Source of the DNA: Fictibacillus aquaticus
GTDB taxonomy: Bacteria > Bacillota > Bacilli > Bacillales > Fictibacillaceae
Assembly (NCBI RefSeq): GCF_002245695.1
Contig: NZ_NOII01000003.1
Span: 248,001-312,000, forward strand
Reading direction: 5' to 3'
Length of the DNA stretch: 64,000 nt
Shown: in pieces, positions 51,138 to 60,128 of the stretch
Layout: every line of letters begins with the position of its first letter
Numbering within the stretch: the first letter of the stretch is position 1
Program-made: the position numbers and the translations under genes
Notes under the pieces: generated by a model
Database searches by the model: none
What the model was told of the DNA's origin: nothing
Seen by the model: only the letters and a program-made list of their open reading frames with translations

Positions 51138-53192
51138 TTACCACCAGTTAAACCAGCCGCTTTCTTCTTCTTGCTGTGGCTCAGCGTAATGATCTTCGCC
51201 GTGTTCGTCACAGAATTCGGTCGGTTCTGTGCCTGCTTTGTAATACGAAATTCTTGTAACAGGGCAGCTGTCAGTAGCGAGCTTTCCGTTTGCCGGATTA
51301 ACAGTAACAGCCGTCACTCCGTCAGGCTTCTTGAATGACATGGCGGGCTGTCCTTGCAATGCTTCTTCCATGAATTGAGCCCAGATGCGCTTAGAGTAGC
51401 CTGTATCCGTTTTGCCGAGTTCTTCACCTTTGTCGTAGCCGACCCAAACTGACGCAGTCAGCTGCGGCGTGAAGCCGATCATCCAGCTGTCGTTCGGTGT
51501 AGAACCTGATTTGCCAGCCATTGGCCTTGTGAGCTGCTGGTTGATGCTTGATCCGGTAACCGCCGTGTAGGTGCCGAGCCGGTCGTCGAACATTCCGGCA
51601 AGCATATCGGTCAGAACGTAGGCGTTTTCTTCGTTCAGCACCTGCTTTTTCTCGTATTCGTGCTCGTACAGCACACGTCCATCGCGGTCGGTGATTTTCT
51701 GAATGAACACCGGATCCATTCTGTGACCGCCGTTCGCGAACAGGTTGTACGCGTTCGTCATCTCCATTACACCAACGCCTTTTGAGCCAAGAGCGAGCGA
51801 CGGAATTTTATCAAGCGGCGAATGAATGCCGAATTTCTTTGCACTTTTCACAAGCTTATCTGGTCCTAAAAACAGATTGGTTTTAACCGCATAGATGTTG
51901 TCTGACATGGCGATCGCCTGTGACATCGTAATAAAGTCGTTCGCATAACGATCTTTAAAGTTTTGCGGCTCATAATCTTTGTGCCCGTCACCCATCGCGA
52001 ATGCAGTCGGCTCGCTCTTCAGCGAAGTAGAAGGCGTATAGCCGTTTTCGAGTGCGGCGTAGTACAGAAACGGTTTAAACGTCGATCCGGGTGCACGTTT
52101 TGCCTGCACTGCCCGGTTGAACGGGCTCTTGCTGTAATCGCGCCCTCCGATCATCGCACGCACATCGCCATTGCGCGGATCCATCGCGACAAATGCTGCC
52201 TGGAGATTTTCTTTGCCTTTGATCTTTCCGTTCATTGAGTCCTCTGCAATTTTTTGCATATTAGCGTCAAGCGTCGTATAAATGTGCAGCCCGCCAAACC
52301 GGAGCGTCTCCGGATTGACCTTCAACTCGTTTTTCAATACCGACAATACAGCATCCTGAAAATAAGGAGCTACTTTCTGTTTTTGCTCTTCTTTTATTCT
52401 TTGAAAAGAAAGGTGAGTGCGTTTCGCTTCTGCCTTTTCGTTCTCCGTCACATGCCCGTCCTCTGCCATGGCGGTCAATATCACAGCCTGGCGGTCCTTC
52501 GCACGGTGATAATGCAGGACCGGCGAGTAAGCGGAAGGACCTTTTGGGATTCCTGCCAGCATGCTCGCTTCTGCCAAGGTCAGGTCATCCGCATTTTTCC
52601 CATAATAATAATGAGCGGCAGACTGGATTCCGTATGTTCCATGACCGTAATAGATCGTGTTCAGATAGCCTTCTAAAATCTCTTCCTTTGAATAGTTCAT
52701 CTCAAGCCTTAGTGTATAAAAGGCTTCCTGAAGCTTTCGGCGCCATGTTTTGTCGTGTGTCAGAAAAAGGTTGCGGGCATACTGCTGTGTGACCGTGCTC
52801 GCTCCCTGCACTTTGGAGCCTGCCTTGATATCGGCTAGTAGTGCACCGGCAATACGTTTGAAATCGAACCCGCTATGCTTAAAAAAGCTTTTATCCTCAA
52901 TCGAAAGGGTGGCATCGATCACGTCCTGATCGATTTTTTTCAGCGGCATCCAATAACGGTTCTGACCTTGGTTATGAATCTCGCCGATCACTGACCCGTC
53001 ACGAGCATGAAGGACAGTTGTCTGCGGAACGAGCAGAGCCGGCGGTCCCATGAGCTTTGCGAGCAGCAGAAGCCCAGCGAAACTAGCAAGGACAGCACCC
53101 GCGCTTAACAGGCTCCACTTTTTCAGCAGTCTCTGTTTCTCTTGTTTTGGCATCTCTTTTATTTTTAATAAATACTTTTTTAACACTTCCAT
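51138..53192 (-). CDS. pbpG: Class A penicillin-binding protein (PbpG-like)
   Basis: 684 residues. One TM helix (about 27-47), then a glycosyltransferase domain (QTTVLHARDGSVIGEI; ATLSIEDKSFFKHSGFD with catalytic E; GSKVQGASTVTQQYARNLFL; KEEILEGYLNTIYYGHGTYGIQSAA). The transpeptidase has RAPGSTFKPF (S-x-x-K), SDN in MSDNIYAV and KSGS in MAGKSGSTPND (K-S/T-G). It builds and cross-links peptidoglycan; PbpG acts in spore germ-wall synthesis in B. subtilis. Its position next to ywhD supports the assignment. Confidence 0.95.
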   Translation of the reverse strand: MEVLKKYLLKIKEMPKQEKQRLLKKWSLLSAGAVLASFAGLLLLAKLMGPPALLVPQTTVLHARDGSVIGEIHNQGQNRYWMPLKKIDQDVIDATLSIEDKSFFKHSGFDFKRIAGALLADIKAGSKVQGASTVTQQYARNLFLTHDKTWRRKLQEAFYTLRLEMNYSKEEILEGYLNTIYYGHGTYGIQSAAHYYYGKNADDLTLAEASMLAGIPKGPSAYSPVLHYHRAKDRQAVILTAMAEDGHVTENEKAEAKRTHLSFQRIKEEQKQKVAPYFQDAVLSVLKNELKVNPETLRFGGLHIYTTLDANMQKIAEDSMNGKIKGKENLQAAFVAMDPRNGDVRAMIGGRDYSKSPFNRAVQAKRAPGSTFKPFLYYAALENGYTPSTSLKSEPTAFAMGDGHKDYEPQNFKDRYANDFITMSQAIAMSDNIYAVKTNLFLGPDKLVKSAKKFGIHSPLDKIPSLALGSKGVGVMEMTNAYNLFANGGHRMDPVFIQKITDRDGRVLYEHEYEKKQVLNEENAYVLTDMLAGMFDDRLGTYTAVTGSSINQQLTRPMAGKSGSTPNDSWMIGFTPQLTASVWVGYDKGEELGKTDTGYSKRIWAQFMEEALQGQPAMSFKKPDGVTAVTVNPANGKLATDSCPVTRISYYKAGTEPTEFCDEHGEDHYAEPQQEEESGWFNWW

Positions 53193-53335
53193 TTGGACAC
53201 CCCTTATATCTGGATAATGGCCGTCTGCTAAAAGTTTTATGTCTAGTTATTGTTAGTATGGGAGAGTTCAGGCGGCCTTAAACATGGAACGAGGGTAAGA
53301 ATGATATAATGGCACATATAAAGGAGTGGATCGGA

Positions 53336-54628
53336 ATGCTGCTGAAAAATGTCAGGCTTTTGACGCGCGGAAACGTTGGCAACTGGAAAACAAAATCAGG
53401 AGATATTCTTATTGACGGCGATAAGATTACGGCCGTGGGAACGTTTGATGATGACGTGAGCAGTCATGAAGTGGCGGACGGAAAAGGGATGCTGGCAGCA
53501 CCAGGACTTGTGAACGGTCATCAGCATACACCGATGTCGCTGCTGCGCTGCTACAGTGACGATGTGCCGCTCATGAAATGGCTGAACGAGAAGATGCTGC
53601 CGATCGAGATGAAGATGGATGATGAAGACCGTTACATCGGTGCACTGTTATCAATGGCAGAAATGATGAAAAGCGGAACAACGGCTTATGCTGATATGTA
53701 CATAGGAATGGATCAAGTGGCTGAGGCTGTTACATCTTCTGGGATCAGGGCGTCACTCGCCCGCGGTCTGATCGCGATGGACAGCAACTTCGAAGGGCGT
53801 TTGCGTGAAGCTGCTGATGTGGTTGACCGCTGGCACGGCAAGGCGGACGGCAGGATCACGACGATGATCGCCCCGCATTCGCCATACATGTGCCCGCCGG
53901 AGCTGCTAAAGGGAGCAGTCGCGCTTGCTGGTGAAAAGGGTGTGCCGCTTCATATCCATCTGGCGGAAACAAAGGATGAAGAGCGAATCATCCACGACCG
54001 TTACGGCATGCGTCCGGTGCAATATTTGTTCGAAAACGGTGTGTTTGAGCAGCATGTCCTTCTCGCTCACGGAGTTCATTTTAATGATGAGGATTTTAAA
54101 ATACTAAAAGGAATAAAAGGCGGTATCGTCCATAATCCGGTATCGAACGCGAAGCTCGGCTGCGGCATAAGTGATGTGAAGAAGCTGAGTGATCTCGGTG
54201 TGAAGGTCGGGCTTGGAACAGACGGAGCAGGGAGCGCGAGTACGCTTGACCTGTTTATGGAGATGAAGGCGGCGAGTTGGATGCAGAAGCTGAGGTATGA
54301 GGATGCTGGTGTCTTGTCGGCGCATGATGTGCTGTCGATGGCGACGGTGAACGGAGCGGATATTCTCGGGCTCGGCGGAGTGACAGGAGAACTGAAGCCG
54401 GGCATGAAGGCGGACGTGATCTTACTGAACATGAACCAGCTGCATTTGACGCCGGCTTATGAAGAGGCGAGTCTGCTTGTTTATGCGGCGAGCGGCCATG
54501 ACGTTGATACGACGGTTATAAACGGGAAGATGGTCATGCGCGGCCGTGAACTTTTAACGGTGGATGAAGAAAAGCTGATGTTCGATGCAAGAAACCGGGC
54601 TGAGGGGCTATTGAAGAGGCTGTCATAG
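53336..54628 (+). CDS. mtaD: 5-methylthioadenosine/S-adenosylhomocysteine deaminase (amidohydrolase)
   Basis: 430 residues from the ATG at 53336, seven bases after AAGGAGTG; the earlier ATG at 53309 overlaps the -10 (TATAAT, 53305-53310). The amidohydrolase metal site is LVNGHQHTPMSLLR (H-x-H), PLHIHLAET (H), AHGVHFND (H) and VGLGTDGAGSAS (D). This order with R-C-Y and E-T matches MtaD/SAH deaminases. It may salvage purine from MTA, which is also the by-product of the nearby spermidine synthase. Confidence 0.87.
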   Translation: MLLKNVRLLTRGNVGNWKTKSGDILIDGDKITAVGTFDDDVSSHEVADGKGMLAAPGLVNGHQHTPMSLLRCYSDDVPLMKWLNEKMLPIEMKMDDEDRYIGALLSMAEMMKSGTTAYADMYIGMDQVAEAVTSSGIRASLARGLIAMDSNFEGRLREAADVVDRWHGKADGRITTMIAPHSPYMCPPELLKGAVALAGEKGVPLHIHLAETKDEERIIHDRYGMRPVQYLFENGVFEQHVLLAHGVHFNDEDFKILKGIKGGIVHNPVSNAKLGCGISDVKKLSDLGVKVGLGTDGAGSASTLDLFMEMKAASWMQKLRYEDAGVLSAHDVLSMATVNGADILGLGGVTGELKPGMKADVILLNMNQLHLTPAYEEASLLVYAASGHDVDTTVINGKMVMRGRELLTVDEEKLMFDARNRAEGLLKRLS

Positions 54629-54686
54629 GACAGGCTTTTGAAAACGTGGTAAAATAATTAAAGATTGAGCATAGTATAAATGAACA

Positions 54687-54716
54687 TAAAAACCGCCCGT
54701 GCGCGAACACGGACGG
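54687..54716 (-). terminator. Terminator of the toxin mRNA
   Basis: On the minus strand CCGTCCGTG pairs with CACGGGCGG and is followed by TTTTTATG. The non-canonical pair is U-G on this strand and C-A on the other, so the minus strand is the transcribed one. Confidence 0.7.
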
Positions 54717-54775
54717 ATTAGCAGACGGTGCCTGACTAGGCGCCGGCTATAAGCTGCAACTGCATAGGGCAACGT

Positions 54776-54821
54776 ATAGGCCGCGAAAACTCCTGCCAGA
54801 GGTGAGCGGTCTATTTTTTTT
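54776..54821 (+). terminator. Terminator of the antitoxin RNA
   Basis: ATAGGCCGC/GCGGTCTAT stem (one G-U) with T8. The T-run coincides with the toxin's C-terminal lysine codons read in reverse. Confidence 0.75.
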
Positions 54822-54900
54822 GCTTAGACATGATCGTGACAACAAGCGAGCTGAACGCAACCGCGAACATTAACGCTTCGAAAACTGTCAGAGGCACCAC
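54811..54900 (-). CDS. Putative holin-like toxin, type I toxin-antitoxin
   Basis: 28-30 codons: a TM helix (VFEALMFAVAFSSLVVTIM) followed by SKQKK. This matches the holin-like toxin family (Hol_Tox; PLTVFEAL opening, charged lysine end) related to TxpA/Bsr-type toxins. GGAGGGGG overlaps the start; GTG at 54897 gives better spacing than GTG at 54900. Such peptides insert in the membrane. An oppositely directed RNA covers its 3' end, and the mRNA has 5'-3' complementarity. Too short for usual gene callers. Confidence 0.78.
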   Translation of the reverse strand: MVPLTVFEALMFAVAFSSLVVTIMSKQKK

Positions 54901-55005
54901 CCCCCTCCACTGTAAGCTGCTTAGCACAATGGTTTGACCAGCTCCAGTCTTAAAGGGAATGCGCCGACCGCTCAAGCCTTAAGCAATCCGTCTGCTGTAT
55001 CTACC

Positions 55006-55014
55006 ATTATATCA
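55006..55014 (-). promoter_or_regulatory. Extended -10 promoter of the toxin
   Basis: Minus strand TGATATAAT (TG-N-TATAAT form). Transcription would begin near 54998, giving an mRNA of about 310 nt. Confidence 0.55.
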
Positions 55015-55110
55015 CGAACGTATGTTTTTATGCTGAGCCATAAGGACCAATGGTAAAAATAAAAGTCTTGTTTCGCGAATATTGTTGCTAATAAAGAATT
55101 CATGGTAGCT

Positions 55111-55296
55111 GTTGATTTCCGTTACAGTCACACGCTTTCCGCGGGGCAGGCGGTGAGCCCCTTCGTCGCACGCGCCATTGAAGGGTCTCACCTGCCCGCT
55201 TGTCCCGCAGGATAAGGAAGGCTACGTAGCAAGACATCGCACGAAGAAAATGTGAACTTCATTTTCGAGGAGTCGGCGCCTTTCACTCCAATCAAC
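55111..55296 (+). repeat. R1 repeat, copy 4, with a ~60-bp insert
   Basis: Ends GTTGATTTCCGTTACAG and CACTCCAATCAAC. Between CCCGCAG and GAGTCGGCGCC lies an extra segment (55210-55270, starting GATAAGGAAGGCTACG) absent from the other copies. Confidence 0.8.
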
Positions 55297-55480
55297 TTAA
55301 TCAACGTAGAAATCAAGATGAAAAACCTTTGTAAGAATTTTTTCCAGTGGGTTCTTGTAGCCCAAAATAAAAGAATTGCAGATCTTTCAACGTTAATTAT
55401 GTAACCCTATCTAGAGCAACGATCTTTTAGAAAACAGCTAAAAATTACGCAAGGTGTACAAGGTGAACTATCCCCCACAA

Positions 55481-55520
55481 GCCCTATTGGAAGGTCTCTA
55501 TTGTCTTACACATCCCGCTG
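55481..55520 (+). repeat. Decayed R1 remnant
   Basis: ATTGGAAGGTCTC and CACATCCCGCTG align with the corresponding parts of R1 copy 1 at the same spacing; the outer parts are lost. Confidence 0.5.
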
Positions 55521-55642
55521 TAAAATTAGGGGTGCTCAGCAGACATTAAACGTAAAGAAAAAGTGGTGTTTATTCTCAAGTTGTCGACACTTAGGATCAA
55601 CTAATACTTTTTAAAATCACCTTTGAATACATCATTGATAAA

Positions 55643-55770
55643 GTTGATCGCAGTGAAAGGTGCCTACTCCAGCAGGATGAGTGAGACAGGTGAGACCTTC
55701 CAATGGCGCTTGCGACGGAAGGGCTCACCGCTCACCCTGCGGAAAGCGTGCACCTGTAACGGAGATCAAC
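55643..55770 (-). repeat. R1 repeat, copy 5
   Basis: Full copy from GTTGATCGCAGTG to CGGAGATCAAC, in the opposite orientation to copy 4, upstream of speE. Confidence 0.85.
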
Positions 55771-55940
55771 GTCTTCTTAGAATTCTAAAAAGCAACAACG
55801 ATTGCGAAAAGAACTGTTAAAAAAGAAGGTTTTCATTAAAAAGCGAGTGGAATAACAGAAGTGTAAATGCTATAATCGTTATGTTTGTAAAAAACAATGA
55901 CAACGATGCCTGGCATTTCAATATAGAAGGAGTGGTATTA

Positions 55941-56771
55941 ATGGGAATCTGGTTTACTGAGAAACAAACAGAAAACTTCGGAATCACAATGAAAATCAAT
56001 AAAACGTACGTATCGGAGCAAACGGAATTTCAAAAGCTCGATATGGTAGAAACAGAAGAGTTCGGTAACATGCTGATCTTGGACGGCATGGTTATGACAA
56101 CGCAAAAGGACGAGTTCGTTTACCACGAGATGGTCGCTCACGTGCCTTTGTTCACGCATCCTAACCCGAAAAACGTACTAGTTGTCGGCGGCGGCGACGG
56201 CGGCGTAATCCGCGAAGTATTGAAGCACCCGTCTGTTGAAAAAGCGACTCTTGTTGAGATCGACGGAAAAGTTATCGAGTACTCTAAGCAGTACCTTCCG
56301 GAAATCGCTGGCGAGCTTGAGAACGAGCGCGTTGAAGTGAAAGTCGATGACGGATTCATGCACATCGCAACAAGCGAAAACGTGTACGACGTGATCATGG
56401 TTGACTCTACTGAGCCTGTAGGACCTGCAGCTAAGCTTTTTGAAAAAGGCTTTTACGAAGGTATCTCTAAAGCTCTTAAAGAAGACGGAATCTTTGTTGC
56501 ACAGACGGACAACCCTTGGTTCACGCCTGAGCTGATCACAAACGTTTTCCGCGATGTGAGCGAGATCTTCCCGATCACGCGCCTTTACACGGCTAACATC
56601 CCAACTTACCCAAGCGGCCTTTGGACGTTCACGATTGGATCTAAGAAGCACGATCCGCTTGAAATCCCGGCTGAGCGTTTCCACGACATCGAAACAAAAT
56701 ATTGGACGCCTGAACTTCACAATGCGGCATTCGCGCTTCCGAAGTTTGTTGGAGACCTAATCAAGAAATAA
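55941..56771 (+). CDS. speE: Spermidine synthase
   Basis: 276 residues from the ATG at 55941 behind GAAGGAGTGG. It transfers aminopropyl from decarboxylated SAM to putrescine, releasing MTA. Marks: MDELFIYHE-type region [40 protein letters not shown], with GGGDGG for dc[19 protein letters not shown]; and [25 protein letters not shown] with catalytic D. Length equals B. subtilis SpeE. First gene of speE-speB. Confidence 0.97.
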   Translation: MGIWFTEKQTENFGITMKINKTYVSEQTEFQKLDMVETEEFGNMLILDGMVMTTQKDEFVYHEMVAHVPLFTHPNPKNVLVVGGGDGGVIREVLKHPSVEKATLVEIDGKVIEYSKQYLPEIAGELENERVEVKVDDGFMHIATSENVYDVIMVDSTEPVGPAAKLFEKGFYEGISKALKEDGIFVAQTDNPWFTPELITNVFRDVSEIFPITRLYTANIPTYPSGLWTFTIGSKKHDPLEIPAERFHDIETKYWTPELHNAAFALPKFVGDLIKK

Positions 56772-56777
56772 TACTTC

Positions 56778-56805
56778 GAGGGAGCTTAGCTAAAAGCTCC
56801 CTCGC
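56778..56805 (+). other. Intercistronic hairpin between speE and speB
   Basis: CGAGGGAGCTT/AAGCTCCCTCG, a strong stem without a T-run. It may protect the upstream mRNA or act as a weak attenuator rather than a full terminator. Confidence 0.55.
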
Positions 56806-56830
56806 TACATATAAAAAGGAGCTGTTAATT

Positions 56831-57709
56831 ATGCGTTTTGATGAAGCATACTCTGGTAACGTATTTATTTTGAGCAAACCTGACTATAAAACGGCAGACG
56901 CAGTCATCTACGGCATGCCGATGGACTGGACTGTTTCATTCCGTCCGGGATCCCGTTTCGGCCCGGCTAGAATCCGAGAGGCATCACTCGGACTTGAAGA
57001 GTACAGCCCGTACATGGACAAGCACTTAGAAGAAGTGAACTACTTCGACGCTGGCGACATCCCGCTTCCGTTCGGAAACCCGCAGCGTTCGCTTGATATG
57101 ATCGAGGAGTACTTAGGCAAGCTTTTGGATGATGACAAGTTTCCGCTCGGTCTTGGCGGAGAGCACCTTGTTACATGGCCAGTTTTTAAGGCGCTTCATA
57201 AAAAATATGACGATTTCGTTGTCATTCATATTGACGCACACGCAGACCTTCGCGAGCAGTATGAAGGCGAAGTGCTTTCACATTCTACTCCAATTCGCAA
57301 GGTGTGCGGATTAATCGGTGCGGAAAACGTGTATTCGTTCGGAATCCGTTCCGGAATGCGCGAAGAGTTCCAGTTCGCGAAAGAAAGCGGCATGCACATG
57401 TACAAGTTCGATGTAGCTGAACCGCTTAAAAAAGTACTTCCTACACTTGCAGGCCGCAACGTGTATGTGACGATCGACATCGACGTATTGGACCCTTCAG
57501 CTGCACCTGGAACAGGAACAGCTGAAGCAGGCGGAATCACGTCTAAAGAGCTTCTAGAAGCGATCCAGCTGATCGCTCAGTCTGATGTGAAAGTGATTGG
57601 AGCAGATTTGGTGGAAGTGGCGCCAATCTACGACCCATCCGAACAGACACCTATTGCAGCAAGCAAATTCCTTCGTGAAATCCTGCTTGGCTGGGTAAAC
57701 AAGAAATAA
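56831..57709 (+). CDS. speB: Agmatinase
   Basis: 292 residues, AAGGAGC before the ATG. It hydrolyses agmatine to putrescine and urea, feeding SpeE. Ureohydrolase manganese motifs: GLGGEHLVTWP, VVIHIDAHADLREQYEG (D-x-H-x-D) and VYVTIDIDVLDPSAAPGTGTAEAGG (D-x-D). Length fits. Co-directional with speE after a 59-base gap with a hairpin; ended by a good terminator. Confidence 0.96.
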   Translation: MRFDEAYSGNVFILSKPDYKTADAVIYGMPMDWTVSFRPGSRFGPARIREASLGLEEYSPYMDKHLEEVNYFDAGDIPLPFGNPQRSLDMIEEYLGKLLDDDKFPLGLGGEHLVTWPVFKALHKKYDDFVVIHIDAHADLREQYEGEVLSHSTPIRKVCGLIGAENVYSFGIRSGMREEFQFAKESGMHMYKFDVAEPLKKVLPTLAGRNVYVTIDIDVLDPSAAPGTGTAEAGGITSKELLEAIQLIAQSDVKVIGADLVEVAPIYDPSEQTPIAASKFLREILLGWVNKK

Positions 57710-57722
57710 TTATCTCTCGAGA

Positions 57723-57755
57723 AAGCTGGAGCCGCTTTGTGCTCCGGCTTTTTTT
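57723..57755 (+). terminator. Terminator of speE-speB
   Basis: AAGCTGGAGC/GCTCCGGCTT (one G-U), then T7. Confidence 0.85.
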
Positions 57756-57811
57756 ATGGACTTTTAGTGCTTCCTGTTTGCAGGACTTTGGGGGTGTTTT
57801 TTTGAGATGCT

Positions 57812-57849
57812 TTATGGGGTACGGTACCCTGTGGTACCGTACCCCATAA
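57812..57849. repeat. GGGGTACGGTACC palindrome, 4-base loop
   Basis: TTATGGGGTACGGTACC and its complement form perfect 17-bp arms around CTGT. The tightest hairpin of the family. Confidence 0.88.
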
Positions 57850-57885
57850 GTTCTTCCTCCAAGCTCAGCAGTCTTTTTCAGCTTC

Positions 57886-57899
57886 GAGTACCGTACCCC
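57886..57899. repeat. GGGGTACGGTAC single arm
   Basis: GAGTACCGTACCCC, identical in extended form (TTCGAGTACCGTACCCC) to the copy at 8832. It lies 37 bp after the paired element. Confidence 0.75.
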
Positions 57900-58000
57900 A
57901 AAATTACTTAAATGTATTATCTTTTTACTAGGTCTTTGGTATAGTGAAGGTTAGGGAATATTCTGAACTTGGGATTTTGTTAAAAAGGGGGCGGAAGGAT

Positions 58001-60121
58001 ATGGATCATTTACAGTTAGAATCCACTCCTTTCTTAAGCCAGTTCATTCACCATGTTTCTGATGCTGTCGTCATTTTAGACGATAAGAGGAAGGTGCTTT
58101 GTGTGAATGAAGCGGCAGAAAAACTGATTGGATACAGCTCCAGCCAGCTGGCTGGGAAAGCTGAAGAAGATATTATAAAGAAATATCATCCTCGCGTAGA
58201 AGAAGTTCATGTGTGCGGGACTGAGGGAGAGTTCCTGTCAACTTGTGCAGAAGGGAAGCTGCCCGCTGGCGGCGGCGAGGTGACATATCTGATTTTGAAG
58301 CCTGTCCGTCTGCAGCCGCAGGACGATTTGCTTAAGACACTCATGAATATCGTTCCGGATTTTATCGGAATCAAGGACGGCAAAGGGCGGTTCGTATTTG
58401 CCAACGCATTTGTCGGCGAAATGTTTGGCGTGCCTGGCTTCGATTTTACAGGAAAACATGACAGCGAGCTTGCAGAGCTGATCAAACCTTTTAAAGATGT
58501 GTTTAATTATTGTGTAGAAACCGATGAATCGGTTTGGAATGAAGGCAAGATATTGCGGGTGGAGGAACGCGTTCCTTCTCTAGATGGGGGAGAACGTGTT
58601 TTTGACGTATATAAAATTCCTGTTTTCCATGAAGACGGCACACGTAAAAACCTGCTCGTATTCGGGCGTGAAGTGACAGAAAAGATCTCGGTCAATGAAA
58701 AAATGCAGGAAAGTGAGGCGCGCTACCGCCTGCTTGCTGAAAATGTTCATGACATGATCTCTACTCACTCTCCTGATGGTGCCTTTACATACATATCGCC
58801 TTCGAGTAAAGAAATTCTTGGGCTGATGCCAGAAGAGCTTCTTGGCGGCACAGGCTTCGGTCTTATGCACCCGAACGATGTTGAGAAAATGCAACATGCA
58901 CTTGAATATATGAACGGCGGGGAAAGGGCGCTCACGGTGCAGTTCCGGCTTCAAGATAAAGAAGGCGGTTATGTCTGGCTTGAGGCATCCTTTAAAAGCG
59001 TGATCGATCCGTTAACAGGGAAAGTGCATGAAATAACAGGTGTAACGCGCAACATTACAGAGCGGAAAAATACAGAAAAGCTTTTAATCGAGAGCAAGGA
59101 ACGATACAAATCGCTGTTTGACCATAACCCTTCTATCGTCTGTTCGATGGACAGGCATGGCCGGTTTACGAGGGTTAACAAAGAAACGAGAACGCTCAGC
59201 GGATATAAATTGAGTGAGCTGCTGCAGATGACAATCGAGGATTTGCTGGCAGAAGGGGAAGCTGACAGGCTTAAGGATGATTTTAAAGGTGTGCTGAAAG
59301 GGACTCCAAGAACCTTTGAAACGTTTATCAACTGTAAATCTGGTGAAGTAAAAAACCTCTGTGTGACGGCGATCCCGATTGTTGTCGAGGATGAAATAAT
59401 CGGTGTATATGGAGTTGCGAGTGATGTAACCGACCAGAAGAAGACTGAAGAGATGCTCCGAAAGTCTGACAAGCTGTCCATTGTTGGCCAACTCGCAGCC
59501 TCCATCGCTCATGAAATCCGCAATCCGCTTACTTCACTGAAAGGGTTTATCCAGCTTTTTCAGGAGAATTGCGATATTGATGCAGGAAAATACTACATGA
59601 TCATGCTCGATGAGTTGAACAGGATCGAGCATATTATGAGCGAATTGCTCCTTCTCGCGAAACCGCAAGTAAAATCGTACTGCGATACAGATTTAAATAA
59701 GCTTGTGCGCTTTGTCGCGACACTTCTTGAACGCCATGCACTCGTGCAGAACATTCATATCGTCACCGATCTCGAAAAAGACATACCACTTGTTCGCGGT
59801 GAAGAGAACGAGCTGAAGCAGGTGCTGATCAATTTAATCAAAAATGCGATCGAAGCGATGAACGATGGCGGGATTATCCTTGTAAAAGGATTCCGTGAAG
59901 GTGATAAAGTGCTGATTCAGATTATTGACCAAGGGTGCGGCATTCCAAAGGATTTAATCGACCGCCTCGGCGAGCCTTTTTTCACAACAAAGGAAAAAGG
60001 GACAGGTCTTGGCATGATGGTCAGCTATAAAATCATGAAAGAACACAATGGTGATATCACCATCAAATCAAAAGCAGGAAAAGGAACGGAAATCACCCTC
60101 TCCTTCCCGCTGCAGAACTAA
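58001..60121 (+). CDS. PAS-rich sensor histidine kinase, sporulation-kinase type
   Basis: 706 residues from the ATG at 58001 (GGCGGAAGG upstream). Four PAS domains in tandem (about 12-110, 110-235, 240-365 and 365-480) precede HisKA, with the phosphorylated H in AASIAHEIRNPLTSLKGFIQLF, and the ATPase domain (N box INLIKNAIEAM; G1 DQGCGIP; F box GEPFFTTKEKGTGLG). No TM helix and no response regulator beside it, so it resembles orphan cytosolic KinA/KinE-type kinases that feed Spo0F. The identity within that group is not certain. Confidence 0.88.
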   Translation: MDHLQLESTPFLSQFIHHVSDAVVILDDKRKVLCVNEAAEKLIGYSSSQLAGKAEEDIIKKYHPRVEEVHVCGTEGEFLSTCAEGKLPAGGGEVTYLILKPVRLQPQDDLLKTLMNIVPDFIGIKDGKGRFVFANAFVGEMFGVPGFDFTGKHDSELAELIKPFKDVFNYCVETDESVWNEGKILRVEERVPSLDGGERVFDVYKIPVFHEDGTRKNLLVFGREVTEKISVNEKMQESEARYRLLAENVHDMISTHSPDGAFTYISPSSKEILGLMPEELLGGTGFGLMHPNDVEKMQHALEYMNGGERALTVQFRLQDKEGGYVWLEASFKSVIDPLTGKVHEITGVTRNITERKNTEKLLIESKERYKSLFDHNPSIVCSMDRHGRFTRVNKETRTLSGYKLSELLQMTIEDLLAEGEADRLKDDFKGVLKGTPRTFETFINCKSGEVKNLCVTAIPIVVEDEIIGVYGVASDVTDQKKTEEMLRKSDKLSIVGQLAASIAHEIRNPLTSLKGFIQLFQENCDIDAGKYYMIMLDELNRIEHIMSELLLLAKPQVKSYCDTDLNKLVRFVATLLERHALVQNIHIVTDLEKDIPLVRGEENELKQVLINLIKNAIEAMNDGGIILVKGFREGDKVLIQIIDQGCGIPKDLIDRLGEPFFTTKEKGTGLGMMVSYKIMKEHNGDITIKSKAGKGTEITLSFPLQN

Positions 60122-60128
60122 CCGGGGT

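Larger units (their letters stand above)
54687..54822 (+). ncRNA. Antisense RNA antitoxin (RatA-like) candidate
   Basis: The plus strand ends in a terminator: ATAGGCCGC (54776) pairs with GCGGTCTAT (54806) and eight T follow. The one non-canonical pair is G-U on the plus strand but C-A on the minus strand, so the hairpin was selected on this strand. The RNA would overlap the toxin's last codons and its 3' UTR, like RatA over txpA. The 5' end is uncertain; TATAAA at 54675 is a weak -10. Confidence 0.6.
54629..55940. other. 1.3-kb gap: type I TA locus and R1 repeats
   Basis: Between the amidohydrolase and speE. Left third: the toxin-antitoxin locus. The rest: R1 copy 4 (55111), a decayed R1 copy (55481-55520), R1 copy 5 (55643) and the speE promoter region (TATAAT at 55871). 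No other gene is seen. Confidence 0.7.

Noticed and set aside
57915-57965. Sigma-H promoter for the histidine kinase
   Set aside because: AGG and GAAT elements exist but the spacing is far from the required 12-14 bp.
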